A DNA stretch of 64,000 nucleotides, taken from NCBI GenBank assembly GCA_003168335.1, contig PMSM01000010.1, forward strand, positions 396,001-460,000, written 5' to 3'. Positions 34,033 through 43,567 of the stretch are shown in pieces. Below the pieces are notes generated by a model, which had not been told where the DNA came from, did not search any database, and saw only the letters and a list, made by a program, of their open reading frames with translations. This DNA comes from Blastocatellia bacterium (GTDB lineage: Bacteria > Acidobacteriota > Blastocatellia > Pyrinomonadales > Pyrinomonadaceae). Both the position numbers and the translations under genes were made by a program. The number at the start of each line of letters is the position of its first letter. Positions within the stretch are counted from its first letter, which is position 1.

Positions 34033-36324
34033 ATGCAACTATTGTCAAACATGCTTCTAGAGTGGGCTCCAGCGGATGGTGACGAGTCCGAGTCTCCGTT
34101 GGTCGAACGTGTGCTCGATTTCGACGTCGCTACGGACGAAGTCATTGTCATCAATATTTTTGACCGCGGGGCTTTCCCCCGCTTGAGATCTTACCGTTTG
34201 ATTGAAGAGTCATATTTGGCTGGCGCGTTGGTCATTCTTCGGAGAGATCCATTCGCAGAACTCATGATGCCCGAGGAAACCATCAGTCCCGCACACCGAA
34301 AACATCGTGACGAGGCGTGGGGAGAGATGGCTCCTTTACTTCAACATGAGGACGCCGAATTCATGGTGTTCTCCAAGAGGCGCGGTCCGTTGGTCGAGGA
34401 GTACAGACGCAAGTCGGCGCATCCGAATGACGACGGAACCTTCTCAATTCCAAGCACCCGCACAATGTATAAGCGTCTCCGGCGATGGTGGCAGTCGGGC
34501 AGAAGGAAGAACGCCTTTCTTCCGGACTTCCGTAAGTGCGGTGCTCCCGGTAAAGCCCGCCTCGCACTCACACCGGAGATTGATGAAGAGAATCACAAAG
34601 TTGGCCGTAGGAGTGCTCTCGCCGTTGTGACGGGCCGTAGTCGCACTGGCACCGGCGTGCGAATGACCAAAGACATTTATCGGAGGTTCGAACTCGGTAT
34701 CAACAGATTCTACAAAACTCCGGAGGAAAGGACTCTTAGGAATGCGTTCGAGCTGACTATTCAAAAGTATTTCGCCATCGGGTATGACATAGTCAACGGT
34801 AATCCAGAGCCGGTCATCCCTTCCGAAAGTGCGCTTCCCACTCTCGATCAGTTTTCTTACTGGTATGAACACGTACGAAATGTTGAGAAAGAAAAGAGAA
34901 GTCGGGTAGGTGACATCGAGTTCGAGCTCAAGAGTCGCCAGATGCTCGGAGACCCAAGACGGATGGGTTTCGCGCCCGGCTCCGTTTGTCAGATTGATGC
35001 GGCAATCTTAAATCTCTACCTAGTCAGCGCCATGGATCGCACCAGAATTATCGGACGACCAGTGACCTACCACGCGGTCGACGTGTTCAGCAGTGCCCTC
35101 ATGGGCCTCTCTTTGTTATTGGAAGGTCCTAGCTGGGTGGGGGGTATGCTGGCGCTGGACAACGTCTGCATGGACAAGGTTTCGTTTTGCGCCGAATACG
35201 GTATTGAGATTATCGATGATGACTGGCCTTGCAAGGGCTTGCCTAACGCCATTCTCGCGGATCGCGGTGAATTCGAAGGTTTTAACGCTGACACATTAGT
35301 GAACTCATTGGGTATGCGTCTGCACAATACTGGAGTAAGACGGGCAGACTGGAAGAGTTATGTTGAGCGAAGCTTTGGTCTTGAGGACCAGAAGGTCGTA
35401 CGTTTCACTCCAGGCTACGTACCACCAAGAGGCCGTGTAAGAGGCGATCCTGACTACGCCTTACGGGCGGTCATGACGCCAGATGAATGCCGCAAACTCC
35501 TGATCTGTTACGTGCTCGATTACAACATGAATTTCTATTTGAAAGATTATCGCAAGAACGAGTTTATGGTCGCTGATCATGTCCCACGCTATCCCTTGGA
35601 GTTATGGAATTGGGGGATTAGGTCTCGTGGGGGCCTTCTTACGTCGCCCTCGCAGGACATCGTACGTCTGAATTTACTACCCCGCAGACAAGCGTCGATT
35701 ACCGCTCGAGGCATCCATTTCGAAGGGGACCTATATTACGAGTGCGACTCGGCGCTTCGGGAGGGATGGTTCACCAAGGCTCGCGTTCGGGGGCAGTGGA
35801 AAACTGAGGTCGCTTACGATCCTCGAACCACGGAGCGAATCTACTTACCACTGGACGGTGGCACGAAGTTGGAAGTCTGTACGCGAACGCTAGCGTCAAC
35901 CAACCTGCCCGCCCTCGACTGGTATGACGCAATGGACTATTACGCGCTTGAGCGGGCGGCTTATCAAGCGTCGGAAACACGTCGGCTTACGTCGAGCGCG
36001 GCACTCCAATCCTGCAAGGAAACAATTGTCGGGGAGGCTACTGAAAAAACCCAAGCCGCTCTGGCGGCAGCGGGTCACATGAGCAAGAGATCACGGCGTG
36101 CGGGCATCCGTGAAAACCGCGCAATTGAACAGCAAGTAGAGCGCGATAAGAATCAGTGGCTCTTCGGTAAAAACAGAACGCCAACCAACAATGCAGCAAC
36201 GACAGCCAAGAATTCTGCCGACACGTCGGCAGACACCGACGAGTACGTGCCTGCATCAAGCAAGCTGAATCGTATTGACGAACTCATCGACAAGGAGTGG
36301 AGCAAAAATGACCCCGAAGATTAG
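34033..36324 (+). CDS. tnsB: TnsB-like DDE transposase
   Basis: About 763 residues from the ATG at 34033 (a TTG two codons upstream is possible). TnsB binds the terminal repeats and joins the 3' ends to target. The rve/RNase H core shows Asp in 'VCQIDAA' (about residue 322), Asp in 'AILADRGEF' (about 409) and Glu in 'SYVERSFG' (about 444), the DDE triad. The N-terminal part holds helix-turn-helix segments for end binding, and the tail is polar, as needed for contact with TnsC. The end overlaps tnsC. Confidence 0.93.
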   Translation: MQLLSNMLLEWAPADGDESESPLVERVLDFDVATDEVIVINIFDRGAFPRLRSYRLIEESYLAGALVILRRDPFAELMMPEETISPAHRKHRDEAWGEMAPLLQHEDAEFMVFSKRRGPLVEEYRRKSAHPNDDGTFSIPSTRTMYKRLRRWWQSGRRKNAFLPDFRKCGAPGKARLALTPEIDEENHKVGRRSALAVVTGRSRTGTGVRMTKDIYRRFELGINRFYKTPEERTLRNAFELTIQKYFAIGYDIVNGNPEPVIPSESALPTLDQFSYWYEHVRNVEKEKRSRVGDIEFELKSRQMLGDPRRMGFAPGSVCQIDAAILNLYLVSAMDRTRIIGRPVTYHAVDVFSSALMGLSLLLEGPSWVGGMLALDNVCMDKVSFCAEYGIEIIDDDWPCKGLPNAILADRGEFEGFNADTLVNSLGMRLHNTGVRRADWKSYVERSFGLEDQKVVRFTPGYVPPRGRVRGDPDYALRAVMTPDECRKLLICYVLDYNMNFYLKDYRKNEFMVADHVPRYPLELWNWGIRSRGGLLTSPSQDIVRLNLLPRRQASITARGIHFEGDLYYECDSALREGWFTKARVRGQWKTEVAYDPRTTERIYLPLDGGTKLEVCTRTLASTNLPALDWYDAMDYYALERAAYQASETRRLTSSAALQSCKETIVGEATEKTQAALAAAGHMSKRSRRAGIRENRAIEQQVERDKNQWLFGKNRTPTNNAATTAKNSADTSADTDEYVPASSKLNRIDELIDKEWSKNDPED

Positions 36325-37966
36325 GCCCGAATCGCCGTTCTCATTTACCAGAGGCAGCATTGTGCAAGCAGCGTATCGGGAGCCTGAGATCGCAGACTAT
36401 TCGGGCAACCCGCTGCAGGAAGCTCTGCCACCTATATTAAACACTGATCAATTGATTCTAAGGCTACAACACTTTCCTAACTACAACGACTCATTGCGAC
36501 GGGCTAACGATGAGGTGAGATATCTGCTGATCCAAAATGGGATGCGATTCTTCGTGCCGTTAGACATACCTGTTGACCTCTATCGTCGGTTTAGTAACCT
36601 GATCAGAATCGGATACGCTGGCCGCAATCCGATGGCGCGCCTCAAGCGGGTACGTCTTCCGCCCACCTCACAATCATTTGATCAATATGCAGATCAACCC
36701 GATCCGGCGCCCGATGAATTCCTCTCAACCGCCGCGGGATTCAACATCGCCGGTATTAGCGGAGTAGGAAAGTCTTTTTCGATTAGTAGAACTCTCAAAT
36801 TATTTCCACAAGTAATCCATCATGCTGAATTCCGCGGAAGACCGTTTACGCATTCTCAAATTGTTTGGCTAAAGATCGACTGTCCCTTTGATGGTAATCC
36901 AAGAGGTCTTTGTATTTCGTTCTTCAAAGCGGTTGACAGTTTGCTCGGTACAAATTACCGCGCCGACTACGCAAAAAAGCGACGAATACAAACGGAGTTA
37001 TTATCTGATATGGCCACGGTAGCTGAAAACCATTATATCGGAGCCTTGGTGATTGATGAGATTCAACGGTTGAGTGTCGCCAAGAGCGGTGGCGCAGAAC
37101 TGCTTCTGAATTTCTTCGTTCAACTCGTAAATGAAATAGGAGTGCCGGTTGTCCTTGTGGGCACCTATAAGGCGTTAGAAGTACTTAGCAGACAGTTCAG
37201 CCAACTGCGCCGAGGCACGGGTCAAGGAGACCTCATTTGGGATCGAATGCAAAATGACGAACAGTGGCAGCTGTTCGTGAAGTCGCTGTTCCGGGCACAA
37301 TATACGCGCAAGAAGTTTAACCCCGAAGACGTCGAAAAGAGTCAGCCACAAAACGATGGCAATCAATCAACGGCAGGCCCGAAAACACTGAGTGATGTCC
37401 TTTACGAAGAGAGTCAGGGAATCACTGACCTCGCAGTAAAAATGTATATGTTTGCTCAAGAGCGAGCTATAGATACCGGAAAAGAAATTGTCACCGCCAA
37501 TATCATTCGGTCGGTAGCAAAAGACAAATTCGCGATGCTCAGGGATGTACTAAAGGCGATCCGATATGGGGACAAAAGGGCTCTCGCACGCTGGGACGAC
37601 GTATATCCAGCCGCCCTTAGGGAATATTTTGCCTCAATTCCTCAGAAAGGCTATCCGCAAGTCAAAATTGAAGGTAGCGCGTCGTCTGATCCCGCGATTA
37701 GGGCAACTCTCAACGACCATAACGTTAATCTCAAACAAGAGCAGGAACGAGAGCCACAGCCTGCGCGCGAGTCAGCCAACACCATTTCGGCTCAACCAGA
37801 TGCACCCAGCAGTAGTTCAATTTCAAAGAGAGACAAACAGCATGCTGCACGCGTTCAGGGGGTTCTACCAGGCATAATTGCTTCTCTCGAAAAAAAGAAT
37901 GACACGGCAGCTTATGAAGCCCTCAAGCAGGCTGGATATGTTAGTTCGCCAGGTGACCACGTCTAA
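36308..37966 (+). CDS. tnsC: TnsC-like AAA+ transposition regulator
   Basis: 552 residues from the ATG at 36308 (AAGGAGTGG upstream, overlapping the tnsB stop by 17 bp). TnsC is the ATPase that links target choice to the transposase. Walker A 'GISGVGKS' lies near residue 150 and Walker B 'ALVIDEIQRL' near 247, with sensor-type 'VVLVGTYKAL' after it. The C-terminal 100 residues are low-complexity, rich in Gln, Glu and Ser. Normal partner of the flanking tns genes. Confidence 0.93.
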   Translation: MTPKIRPESPFSFTRGSIVQAAYREPEIADYSGNPLQEALPPILNTDQLILRLQHFPNYNDSLRRANDEVRYLLIQNGMRFFVPLDIPVDLYRRFSNLIRIGYAGRNPMARLKRVRLPPTSQSFDQYADQPDPAPDEFLSTAAGFNIAGISGVGKSFSISRTLKLFPQVIHHAEFRGRPFTHSQIVWLKIDCPFDGNPRGLCISFFKAVDSLLGTNYRADYAKKRRIQTELLSDMATVAENHYIGALVIDEIQRLSVAKSGGAELLLNFFVQLVNEIGVPVVLVGTYKALEVLSRQFSQLRRGTGQGDLIWDRMQNDEQWQLFVKSLFRAQYTRKKFNPEDVEKSQPQNDGNQSTAGPKTLSDVLYEESQGITDLAVKMYMFAQERAIDTGKEIVTANIIRSVAKDKFAMLRDVLKAIRYGDKRALARWDDVYPAALREYFASIPQKGYPQVKIEGSASSDPAIRATLNDHNVNLKQEQEREPQPARESANTISAQPDAPSSSSISKRDKQHAARVQGVLPGIIASLEKKNDTAAYEALKQAGYVSSPGDHV

Positions 37967-37996
37967 ATTCTTTACGCAATTAAGGAGTGGCGCGCG

Positions 37997-39937
37997 ATGA
38001 TTGGATTCTTCACTGATCCCTATCCCGATGAATTGCTATATAGCGCGTGCGCGCGCTTTGGCGACAAATCAAAGTATCGAAATGTAGCGGCCGTAGCTCA
38101 AGAACTCTTCGGAAGTGCGACTGGAACGGCGGTTGTCTTGTTCCCTAATCGCCTTGGGCACTTAGTTTCTGTCCTGCCACCGGGTCATAAGTACACCGTA
38201 GATCGTTTAATAGACGATCATACTCCACTCCGCTTTTACTCACCCTTCACCGATGCCGGGCGAGTCAGTATCATTCGAAGCGAAATGCGGGGAAAATCAG
38301 AGAATCGTATCTGTTCTCGTCTGGGGATCAATGCTGGACGTCTCGCGTCGCCCGACGTATTGCGCTTTTGTCCTGAGTGCGTGAGATCCGATCGAGACGA
38401 ATACAAAAAGACTTACTGGCATCGAGTTCATCAACTCTCAGGAGTACATGTGTGCCCCGATCATTCCGTTTTCCTCGTAGAGAGTTTGGCCGGATGCCGT
38501 GAACGCGAGAATTCGACCTCTTTCATTTCGGCGGAGCAAATAGTCGACGGGAGACCCGCACAGCCCATCGATCGCAACAATCGAGAACATGAGATTCTGC
38601 TCAAGATAGCTCAAGACGCAAAATGGTTATTAACTTGGCGAGGGATCCCACCGACAGCCATGGAACGTCGGCTGCGTTATCACAATCTCCTCCTTACGAA
38701 GGGCCTAGCCTACTACAAGGGTCGCTTTCGGCACTCAGAGTTAATACAACAATTCTGCGACTTCTATCCAGCCGGTCTGTTGAATACTCTTCAAAGCGAG
38801 ATCGGAAACCAGACGCAACCGTGGCTGCTGAAAATTGTGCGACAGAACCGAGCGATTGAGATCCAACCCCCGCTGCGGCACTTACTGTTATTAACTTTCC
38901 TAGAGTGCTCTGCTGAACAATTCTTCACTAGGTTTGAGGAATACAAACCCTTCGGAAAGGCGCCATGGCCCTGCCTCAACCGGGCTTCTGATCACTTCAA
39001 ACAGAAAGTAGTCAGTGATTGCCGTGTAACTAATGGCCAAAAGAAGACCCGAGGCCGACCAGTGGCGCTGTTTTCATGTGAATGCGGCTTTCGATATGTG
39101 CGAACGGGTCCGGACCGTGCCCCCGCAGATCGGATGCGCCTGGACAGAGTGATTTCCTACGGACCAGTGTGGGAGCAGTTTTTTAAGCAGAGTTGGAGCG
39201 ACCCCTCGGTCACTCTAACTAGGCTTGCCAAGAAACTAAATGTCATACCTTTCACGCTGCGAAGGCACGCTTTCAGACTAGAGCTTCCCTTCCCGCGCCC
39301 AGGCCGCTGGGCAAGACCAACGAGTCAGAAAGTCATCGACGAGTACAGCAATACTCGTCAGACCTTCGAAGAAGATTTGAAGGAACGGCGCCGGCAGTGG
39401 CTATCGATTCGCAAAGAGAATCCCGAGGCCACTAGACAGCAATTAATACGAATCGCTCCGTATGCGTACTATTGGCTCAATAGACATTCGAGTGATTGGC
39501 TAAAGCAAAATATGCCCGCCGCTCGTACAAATAAACCAGAACCGATACGGGTCGACTGGAAAGTTTGGGATGCGACACTGTCAAGAAGTATCAAGACCAT
39601 AGCTAAGGAAATTAAAGACAGCCAAGCAGGTCCTGTCCGCGTATCTAAAGAAGAGATTATTCGAAGATTAGGTCACCGGGCTTGGATTGAACAGAGCTTA
39701 AGCAAACTCCCACAGACCGCAGATGCCCTGACTAACTCTTTGGAATCACGCGAGGAGTTTCTCATTCGAAGAGTTAGGATCACGGAAGCCCATTTCCAGT
39801 CGTTGGGCCGATGTCCGACTTATCATCAGTTTGATATTCAAGCCGGCACGCGAACCAAGAATGGGCAGCGCCGCATAGTCCGCAAGGCGATTGAAAGAGC
39901 GTTAGAACATCTTCAGGAAAGACTTGGACCTGTCTAG
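37997..39937 (+). CDS. tnsD: TnsD/TniQ-like target-selection protein
   Basis: 646 residues, much longer than a bare TniQ and therefore of the TnsD type, whose C-terminal half recognises a chromosomal attachment site. The TniQ zinc finger is visible: Cys125 and Cys128 ('FCPEC'), His145, then Cys153 and His156 ('VCPDH'). The C-terminal part has repeated helix-turn-helix-like segments, e.g. 'VTLTRLAKKLNVIPFTLRRHAF'-style (key LAKKL...TLRRHA). AAGGAGTGG lies 9 bases before the ATG. I infer that it reads the pilC or epimerase 3' end. Confidence 0.9.
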   Translation: MIGFFTDPYPDELLYSACARFGDKSKYRNVAAVAQELFGSATGTAVVLFPNRLGHLVSVLPPGHKYTVDRLIDDHTPLRFYSPFTDAGRVSIIRSEMRGKSENRICSRLGINAGRLASPDVLRFCPECVRSDRDEYKKTYWHRVHQLSGVHVCPDHSVFLVESLAGCRERENSTSFISAEQIVDGRPAQPIDRNNREHEILLKIAQDAKWLLTWRGIPPTAMERRLRYHNLLLTKGLAYYKGRFRHSELIQQFCDFYPAGLLNTLQSEIGNQTQPWLLKIVRQNRAIEIQPPLRHLLLLTFLECSAEQFFTRFEEYKPFGKAPWPCLNRASDHFKQKVVSDCRVTNGQKKTRGRPVALFSCECGFRYVRTGPDRAPADRMRLDRVISYGPVWEQFFKQSWSDPSVTLTRLAKKLNVIPFTLRRHAFRLELPFPRPGRWARPTSQKVIDEYSNTRQTFEEDLKERRRQWLSIRKENPEATRQQLIRIAPYAYYWLNRHSSDWLKQNMPAARTNKPEPIRVDWKVWDATLSRSIKTIAKEIKDSQAGPVRVSKEEIIRRLGHRAWIEQSLSKLPQTADALTNSLESREEFLIRRVRITEAHFQSLGRCPTYHQFDIQAGTRTKNGQRRIVRKAIERALEHLQERLGPV

Positions 39938-39963
39938 TCTTCTTGAGTAGTCAATGTCGCAGC

Positions 39964-41709
39964 CTAGCGGGATTCTCCGCTCCAAGGTGTGAACTTGAGA
40001 CTCTCCAATCGTTGCCTTGTTGCACCGGCCCCTCTCGTCTTACTGCGTGGCTTGACAGCAATCAGGTCCCCTACGACAAGAACGTCGAGATCGCTCCGAA
40101 GAAATGTTGAGATCGCGTCCCGCGCCGATAGCACAATCGGCTCGCCTGCGAGATTGAACGATGTGTTGATCACAGCGGGGACGCCGGTACGCTCGTAGAA
40201 CGCATTAATTACACCGTGGTAACGTGACTGATCTTGGCGCACAACTTGTGGGCGTGCAGATCCATCGACATGGACCGCAGCGGGGAGCAGTGTGCGAGCT
40301 GATTCACGTACCGGCCAAGCGGCAAGCATGAAATCTGAAGCTGCAGTCAGAGGATCATCAAATATCCGATCAGTGTGCTCGGCCAGAACTGCAGGCGCAA
40401 GCGGACGCCATACCTCTCTGCCTTTGACAAGATTGGTCTTCACCAACATCTCGCGTTTGCGCGGATCACATAAGACGCTGCGCCCACCTAAAGCACGTTG
40501 TCCCACCTCGCCTCGGCCCTGCCACCAGCCCACCAGCCGACCTTCCTCGAGGTGTTGTGCGACTATCTCATGTAGTTGCGTGTCGCCATAGCGGCTTGTC
40601 TCATATTCAGCTAGCAGTTCAAATGCGTCTTGGTCACAGATATCGACTGAAGGCGCCCAGAATGCGTCTCTAAGTCGAGGGGGTGTCGTCCGCGAATGAT
40701 TTACCGCGCGATCGGCAATGAATGCAGCGCCGAGGCTCACACCGGCGTCATGTGGGAACGGTGGAATCCAAACGTCATCGAAGATGTGAGAGCGGATCAG
40801 CGATCCGTTTGCGCTGCAGTTCAACGCTACGCCACCAGCAAGCACCAAGTTGGTTTGGCCGGTTTCACGACGAGCCAACTCAGCCAAGGCTAGTAAAACG
40901 CTCTCAAGCCCCCCCTGAATAGAGGCTGCGAAGTCAGCATGAGCCATTACGTCAGACGGATGACCTGGACCAAAGGGATAGTTCTTTGTTCGAAAGCTAT
41001 TTCGAAGGCGGCTGCGCAATTGTACAAAATGATGTGGAACTGAAGCGTCGGCCGGAGGAGAATCGGTAATCAGATAGCCGCCCGGTACTACGCCTAGCGG
41101 AACGGGTTGACAGGCACTACCATAGGCTGCAAGCCCCATCAGCTTGCCAGTACCCCACATAGTTAACCCCGCCCACTCCGCCGCCCAGCCATACAGGTGA
41201 CCCAATGATAGATTGGTTCCCCATGTTTTCACGACTTCGATGCCGGAGGGTCCGCCGTTTGCCAGCGTCGTCGCAACGGCTTCGCCTCTGCCGTCAACCA
41301 CAAGGATCGCGGCCTTTGACTTTCCGCTCGTGTAAAAAGCGCTGGCGGCGTGCGCAAGATGATGGTTTACATAGCGAAGTGGCGGAATGCGCTGAACCGA
41401 AGTGGCTGACGTACCCAGAAGCCACCTGCTGAATTCGCTCTCATCAAAGGAGTTGCTCTCGATTTCCATCAGCGCCGGAACATCCCAGCCGACCGCTATC
41501 TCATCAACCGCGCTGAGATCGATACCTTCATGAGCTAGACACGCCTTGATCGCTGGTTCTGGAGACTCACTGAATGCGTGCTTCCTTCGGCTTAATCGTT
41601 CTTGCTCCAACATCGCGACCAGTTCCCCGTCGCGGAGGAGCGCCGCGGATGCATCATGTGGACCTGTATTCACCCCGAGCACGTAGTGAGGTTTCTCGTT
41701 AGTGACCAT
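39964..41709 (-). CDS. NodU/TobZ-type carbamoyltransferase
   Basis: 581 residues. The family moves a carbamoyl group from carbamoyl phosphate, through carbamoyl-adenylate, to a hydroxyl of a sugar or antibiotic. The N-terminal Kae1-like domain opens with 'LGVNTGPHDASAALL' and has 'HHLAHAASAFYTS' for metal binding. The C-terminal YrdC-like part shows 'GRGEVGQRALGGRSVL' (usual GxxExGpRALGxRS) and 'WRPLAPAVL'. Last gene of the long minus-strand operon and probably a tailoring step of its product. Convergent with tnsD, 27 bp apart. Confidence 0.88.
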   Translation of the reverse strand: MVTNEKPHYVLGVNTGPHDASAALLRDGELVAMLEQERLSRRKHAFSESPEPAIKACLAHEGIDLSAVDEIAVGWDVPALMEIESNSFDESEFSRWLLGTSATSVQRIPPLRYVNHHLAHAASAFYTSGKSKAAILVVDGRGEAVATTLANGGPSGIEVVKTWGTNLSLGHLYGWAAEWAGLTMWGTGKLMGLAAYGSACQPVPLGVVPGGYLITDSPPADASVPHHFVQLRSRLRNSFRTKNYPFGPGHPSDVMAHADFAASIQGGLESVLLALAELARRETGQTNLVLAGGVALNCSANGSLIRSHIFDDVWIPPFPHDAGVSLGAAFIADRAVNHSRTTPPRLRDAFWAPSVDICDQDAFELLAEYETSRYGDTQLHEIVAQHLEEGRLVGWWQGRGEVGQRALGGRSVLCDPRKREMLVKTNLVKGREVWRPLAPAVLAEHTDRIFDDPLTAASDFMLAAWPVRESARTLLPAAVHVDGSARPQVVRQDQSRYHGVINAFYERTGVPAVINTSFNLAGEPIVLSARDAISTFLRSDLDVLVVGDLIAVKPRSKTRGAGATRQRLESLKFTPWSGESR

Positions 41710-41720
41710 CGGTGTTCAAA

Positions 41721-42350
41721 CTACGCTTGTCGGCGGCGAACTGTATCGCTCAAGTCGCAAAGGGAGCGAAAGGCACTCTTGTCCCCGCATCGTCCTTCGG
41801 GTGGGATTCGCAATGCCGAAGCAAAGTGATTCCAGAAGCATTTCATCGCTACGATTGCGGAAATTTCTAGCAGTTCCTCGTCGTCCACGTGCGCCTTTAG
41901 GCCCGTGACGATCTCATTTGGGATTTCAATCGGAGTCAAGACCATCGCCTCGGCGAAGCGTAATATAGCCGCCAACCGGCTACCCAGGATTGCTATAGAA
42001 AAATCCGGAAGGGCAAACATCTCCTCAAGGGACACACCGTGTTCGAACGCTGCGCCGGCAGCATCATCGATGCAGTAGCGGCATCCGTTGAGTATCGATG
42101 TATAAAGACAAAGGAGAGCACACGTCCGCGCATCAACGCGCTTGAGGGTCACGAACATATGCAAAGCACGTGTTGTAGCTTGCAATGTCGTCGTCGACGA
42201 CGCCACTGCTCGCGTCAAATTGCGGACGCGACCTTCGCGTTCTTCGTCAGCCTCGAACGCGCCCCGTACCTTCATCGGGGCTTCCTCCCGATCAAGCAAT
42301 GGAACGACGCAGCCAAGGTTATCGCGCGGCATGAGTGTTCTGTCGTTCAT
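41721..42350 (-). CDS. Carboxymuconolactone decarboxylase/AhpD-like protein
   Basis: 209 residues. 'SILNGCRYCIDDAAGAAF' carries the C-x-x-C-x3-D/H core of the AhpD/CMD family, followed by 'ILRFAEAMV' as in peroxidase-related members. Such proteins act in peroxide detoxification or as decarboxylase-like enzymes; which applies here is unknown. Its ATG overlaps the upstream gene's TGA by four bases (ATGA), and the carbamoyltransferase starts 11 bp after it, so all are co-translated. Confidence 0.8.
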   Translation of the reverse strand: MNDRTLMPRDNLGCVVPLLDREEAPMKVRGAFEADEEREGRVRNLTRAVASSTTTLQATTRALHMFVTLKRVDARTCALLCLYTSILNGCRYCIDDAAGAAFEHGVSLEEMFALPDFSIAILGSRLAAILRFAEAMVLTPIEIPNEIVTGLKAHVDDEELLEISAIVAMKCFWNHFASALRIPPEGRCGDKSAFRSLCDLSDTVRRRQA

Positions 42351-43303
42351 CTGAGCACGGCTTCCGCTAACTCAATTTCATTGGTCGCTATGCGTCTCAG
42401 AAACCGCACAATGCGCCTGCGAGCCCTGTTGTCTATGATACGCTCGTTCGATGCCAGCATATGCACCAAATACCAGTCATTCGTAAGCTGGTTTAGTAAT
42501 GTCGCAGGTCGGCTCGCAGTTTCGATTTTTTGCTGCGCGAGGTACTCGAAAAGGCGGGCTGCCTGGTAGCGTTCGCCAGCCGCGCGGCAGACGTCGATGG
42601 GTTCTTCGCTTGCCTCCACCCATACGATGTATCGCTCCAGCAAGCGCTGCGATTCCGGAAAAGTTGCATTGAGGTGGCGTTTGACGCCGTCCAGTATGGC
42701 GCCGGGATCAGCCTCGATGATCGTTGACCATCCGACAGAATATAGCTTGTGCCCCTCTACTCGGCCCACGCATGGACTGACACGCATCAGTTCGTATTCG
42801 GCGGCAGTCCGCGACATGATGGCTGGGCCGATTGTGGAGTCGACAATTTGCGCTCGAACTTCATCTCGGTGAATCACAAGGACCGCATGAACTACGTGCG
42901 TGCGTTCCCGATGCTCAGCAGGAATGTAGTAAGCATCGATTTCGGCAATAAATGGAACGCCTTCGCTGCTCAGCCGCAATTCGGTCGCGCGAGCCTGGCT
43001 GGCGCCTTCGAAAGTAAGAATCGAGACGTCAGCACCGCAAATCTCACGGAGGAGGCGGGGCCATGTAGCAATCCCAAAAAGAACCGAACTGCCCATCCAC
43101 CTGCATCCCCACGACAGACCAAGCATCTCCCAAGCGTTCCGGACGCCGCGAGCAGCCAGTAAGTTTCCAACCCATTGCCAGTGGCAGGTCGCTATCGGCG
43201 TTATGCCTCGATAGTAAAGGGGAAATGCTTTAGGGTAATCCTGTTCACCGCGGTCTCCATCGCGTTCCAGTAGTGCTGACTGACTCACTTCACGCGTTGG
43301 CAT
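42347..43303 (-). CDS. BtrH-like papain-fold acyltransferase (putative)
   Basis: 318 residues from the ATG at 43303 (AAAGGA upstream). The layout fits the BtrH N-terminal family, whose founder moves an amino-acyl group from a carrier protein to an aminoglycoside. A Cys-His pair at 'ATCHWQWVGNLL', 'VPFIAEIDAYYIPAEH', a His in 'VVHAVLVIH' and an Asp in 'QIVDST' give the Cys/His/Asp set of a papain-like site. The C-terminal part is helical. It starts inside the end of the carrier-protein gene, which fits a role downstream of that carrier. Medium certainty. Confidence 0.6.
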   Translation of the reverse strand: MPTREVSQSALLERDGDRGEQDYPKAFPLYYRGITPIATCHWQWVGNLLAARGVRNAWEMLGLSWGCRWMGSSVLFGIATWPRLLREICGADVSILTFEGASQARATELRLSSEGVPFIAEIDAYYIPAEHRERTHVVHAVLVIHRDEVRAQIVDSTIGPAIMSRTAAEYELMRVSPCVGRVEGHKLYSVGWSTIIEADPGAILDGVKRHLNATFPESQRLLERYIVWVEASEEPIDVCRAAGERYQAARLFEYLAQQKIETASRPATLLNQLTNDWYLVHMLASNERIIDNRARRRIVRFLRRIATNEIELAEAVLR

Positions 43304-43551
43304 AGTGTCCTTTTCGCGATTGACCGGAGAACGCCGACTTTCGTTATTCCTGCAAAGCAACTCAATTGTTCAACTGGCCAGAAGCCGCCGAACTCATCCT
43401 CTAACTCCATCAATAAGTTGACGAAGCGTAATGAGTCGAGGCCGGCATCAAGGAGATCGGTGTCGTCATGTGGCACTTCAGGTGTCGCCAACGCTGCCGC
43501 CACCAGTCTGTTAAATGCAGAGTCAAAAGCAATCTCGCGATTATCAGGCAT
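43285..43551 (-). CDS. Acyl carrier protein 2
   Basis: 88 residues from the ATG at 43551, 16 bp after the caspase gene's stop. The phosphopantetheine site is 'DAGLDSLRFVNLLMELEDEF', with Ser in DSL. The helix 'NRLVAAALATPEVP' precedes it. It is the second carrier protein of the operon and overlaps the BtrH-like gene by 19 bp. It probably carries the acyl or aminoacyl intermediate used by that protein. Confidence 0.85.
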   Translation of the reverse strand: MPDNREIAFDSAFNRLVAAALATPEVPHDDTDLLDAGLDSLRFVNLLMELEDEFGGFWPVEQLSCFAGITKVGVLRSIAKRTLCQRVK

Positions 43552-43567
43552 TTGTTTAGGCGGTCCG

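Noticed and set aside
34307-34630. Plus-strand frame inside tnsB as an extra transposition gene
   Set aside because: It is a shifted frame of tnsB with Arg/Ser-rich composition; tnsB itself is intact throughout.
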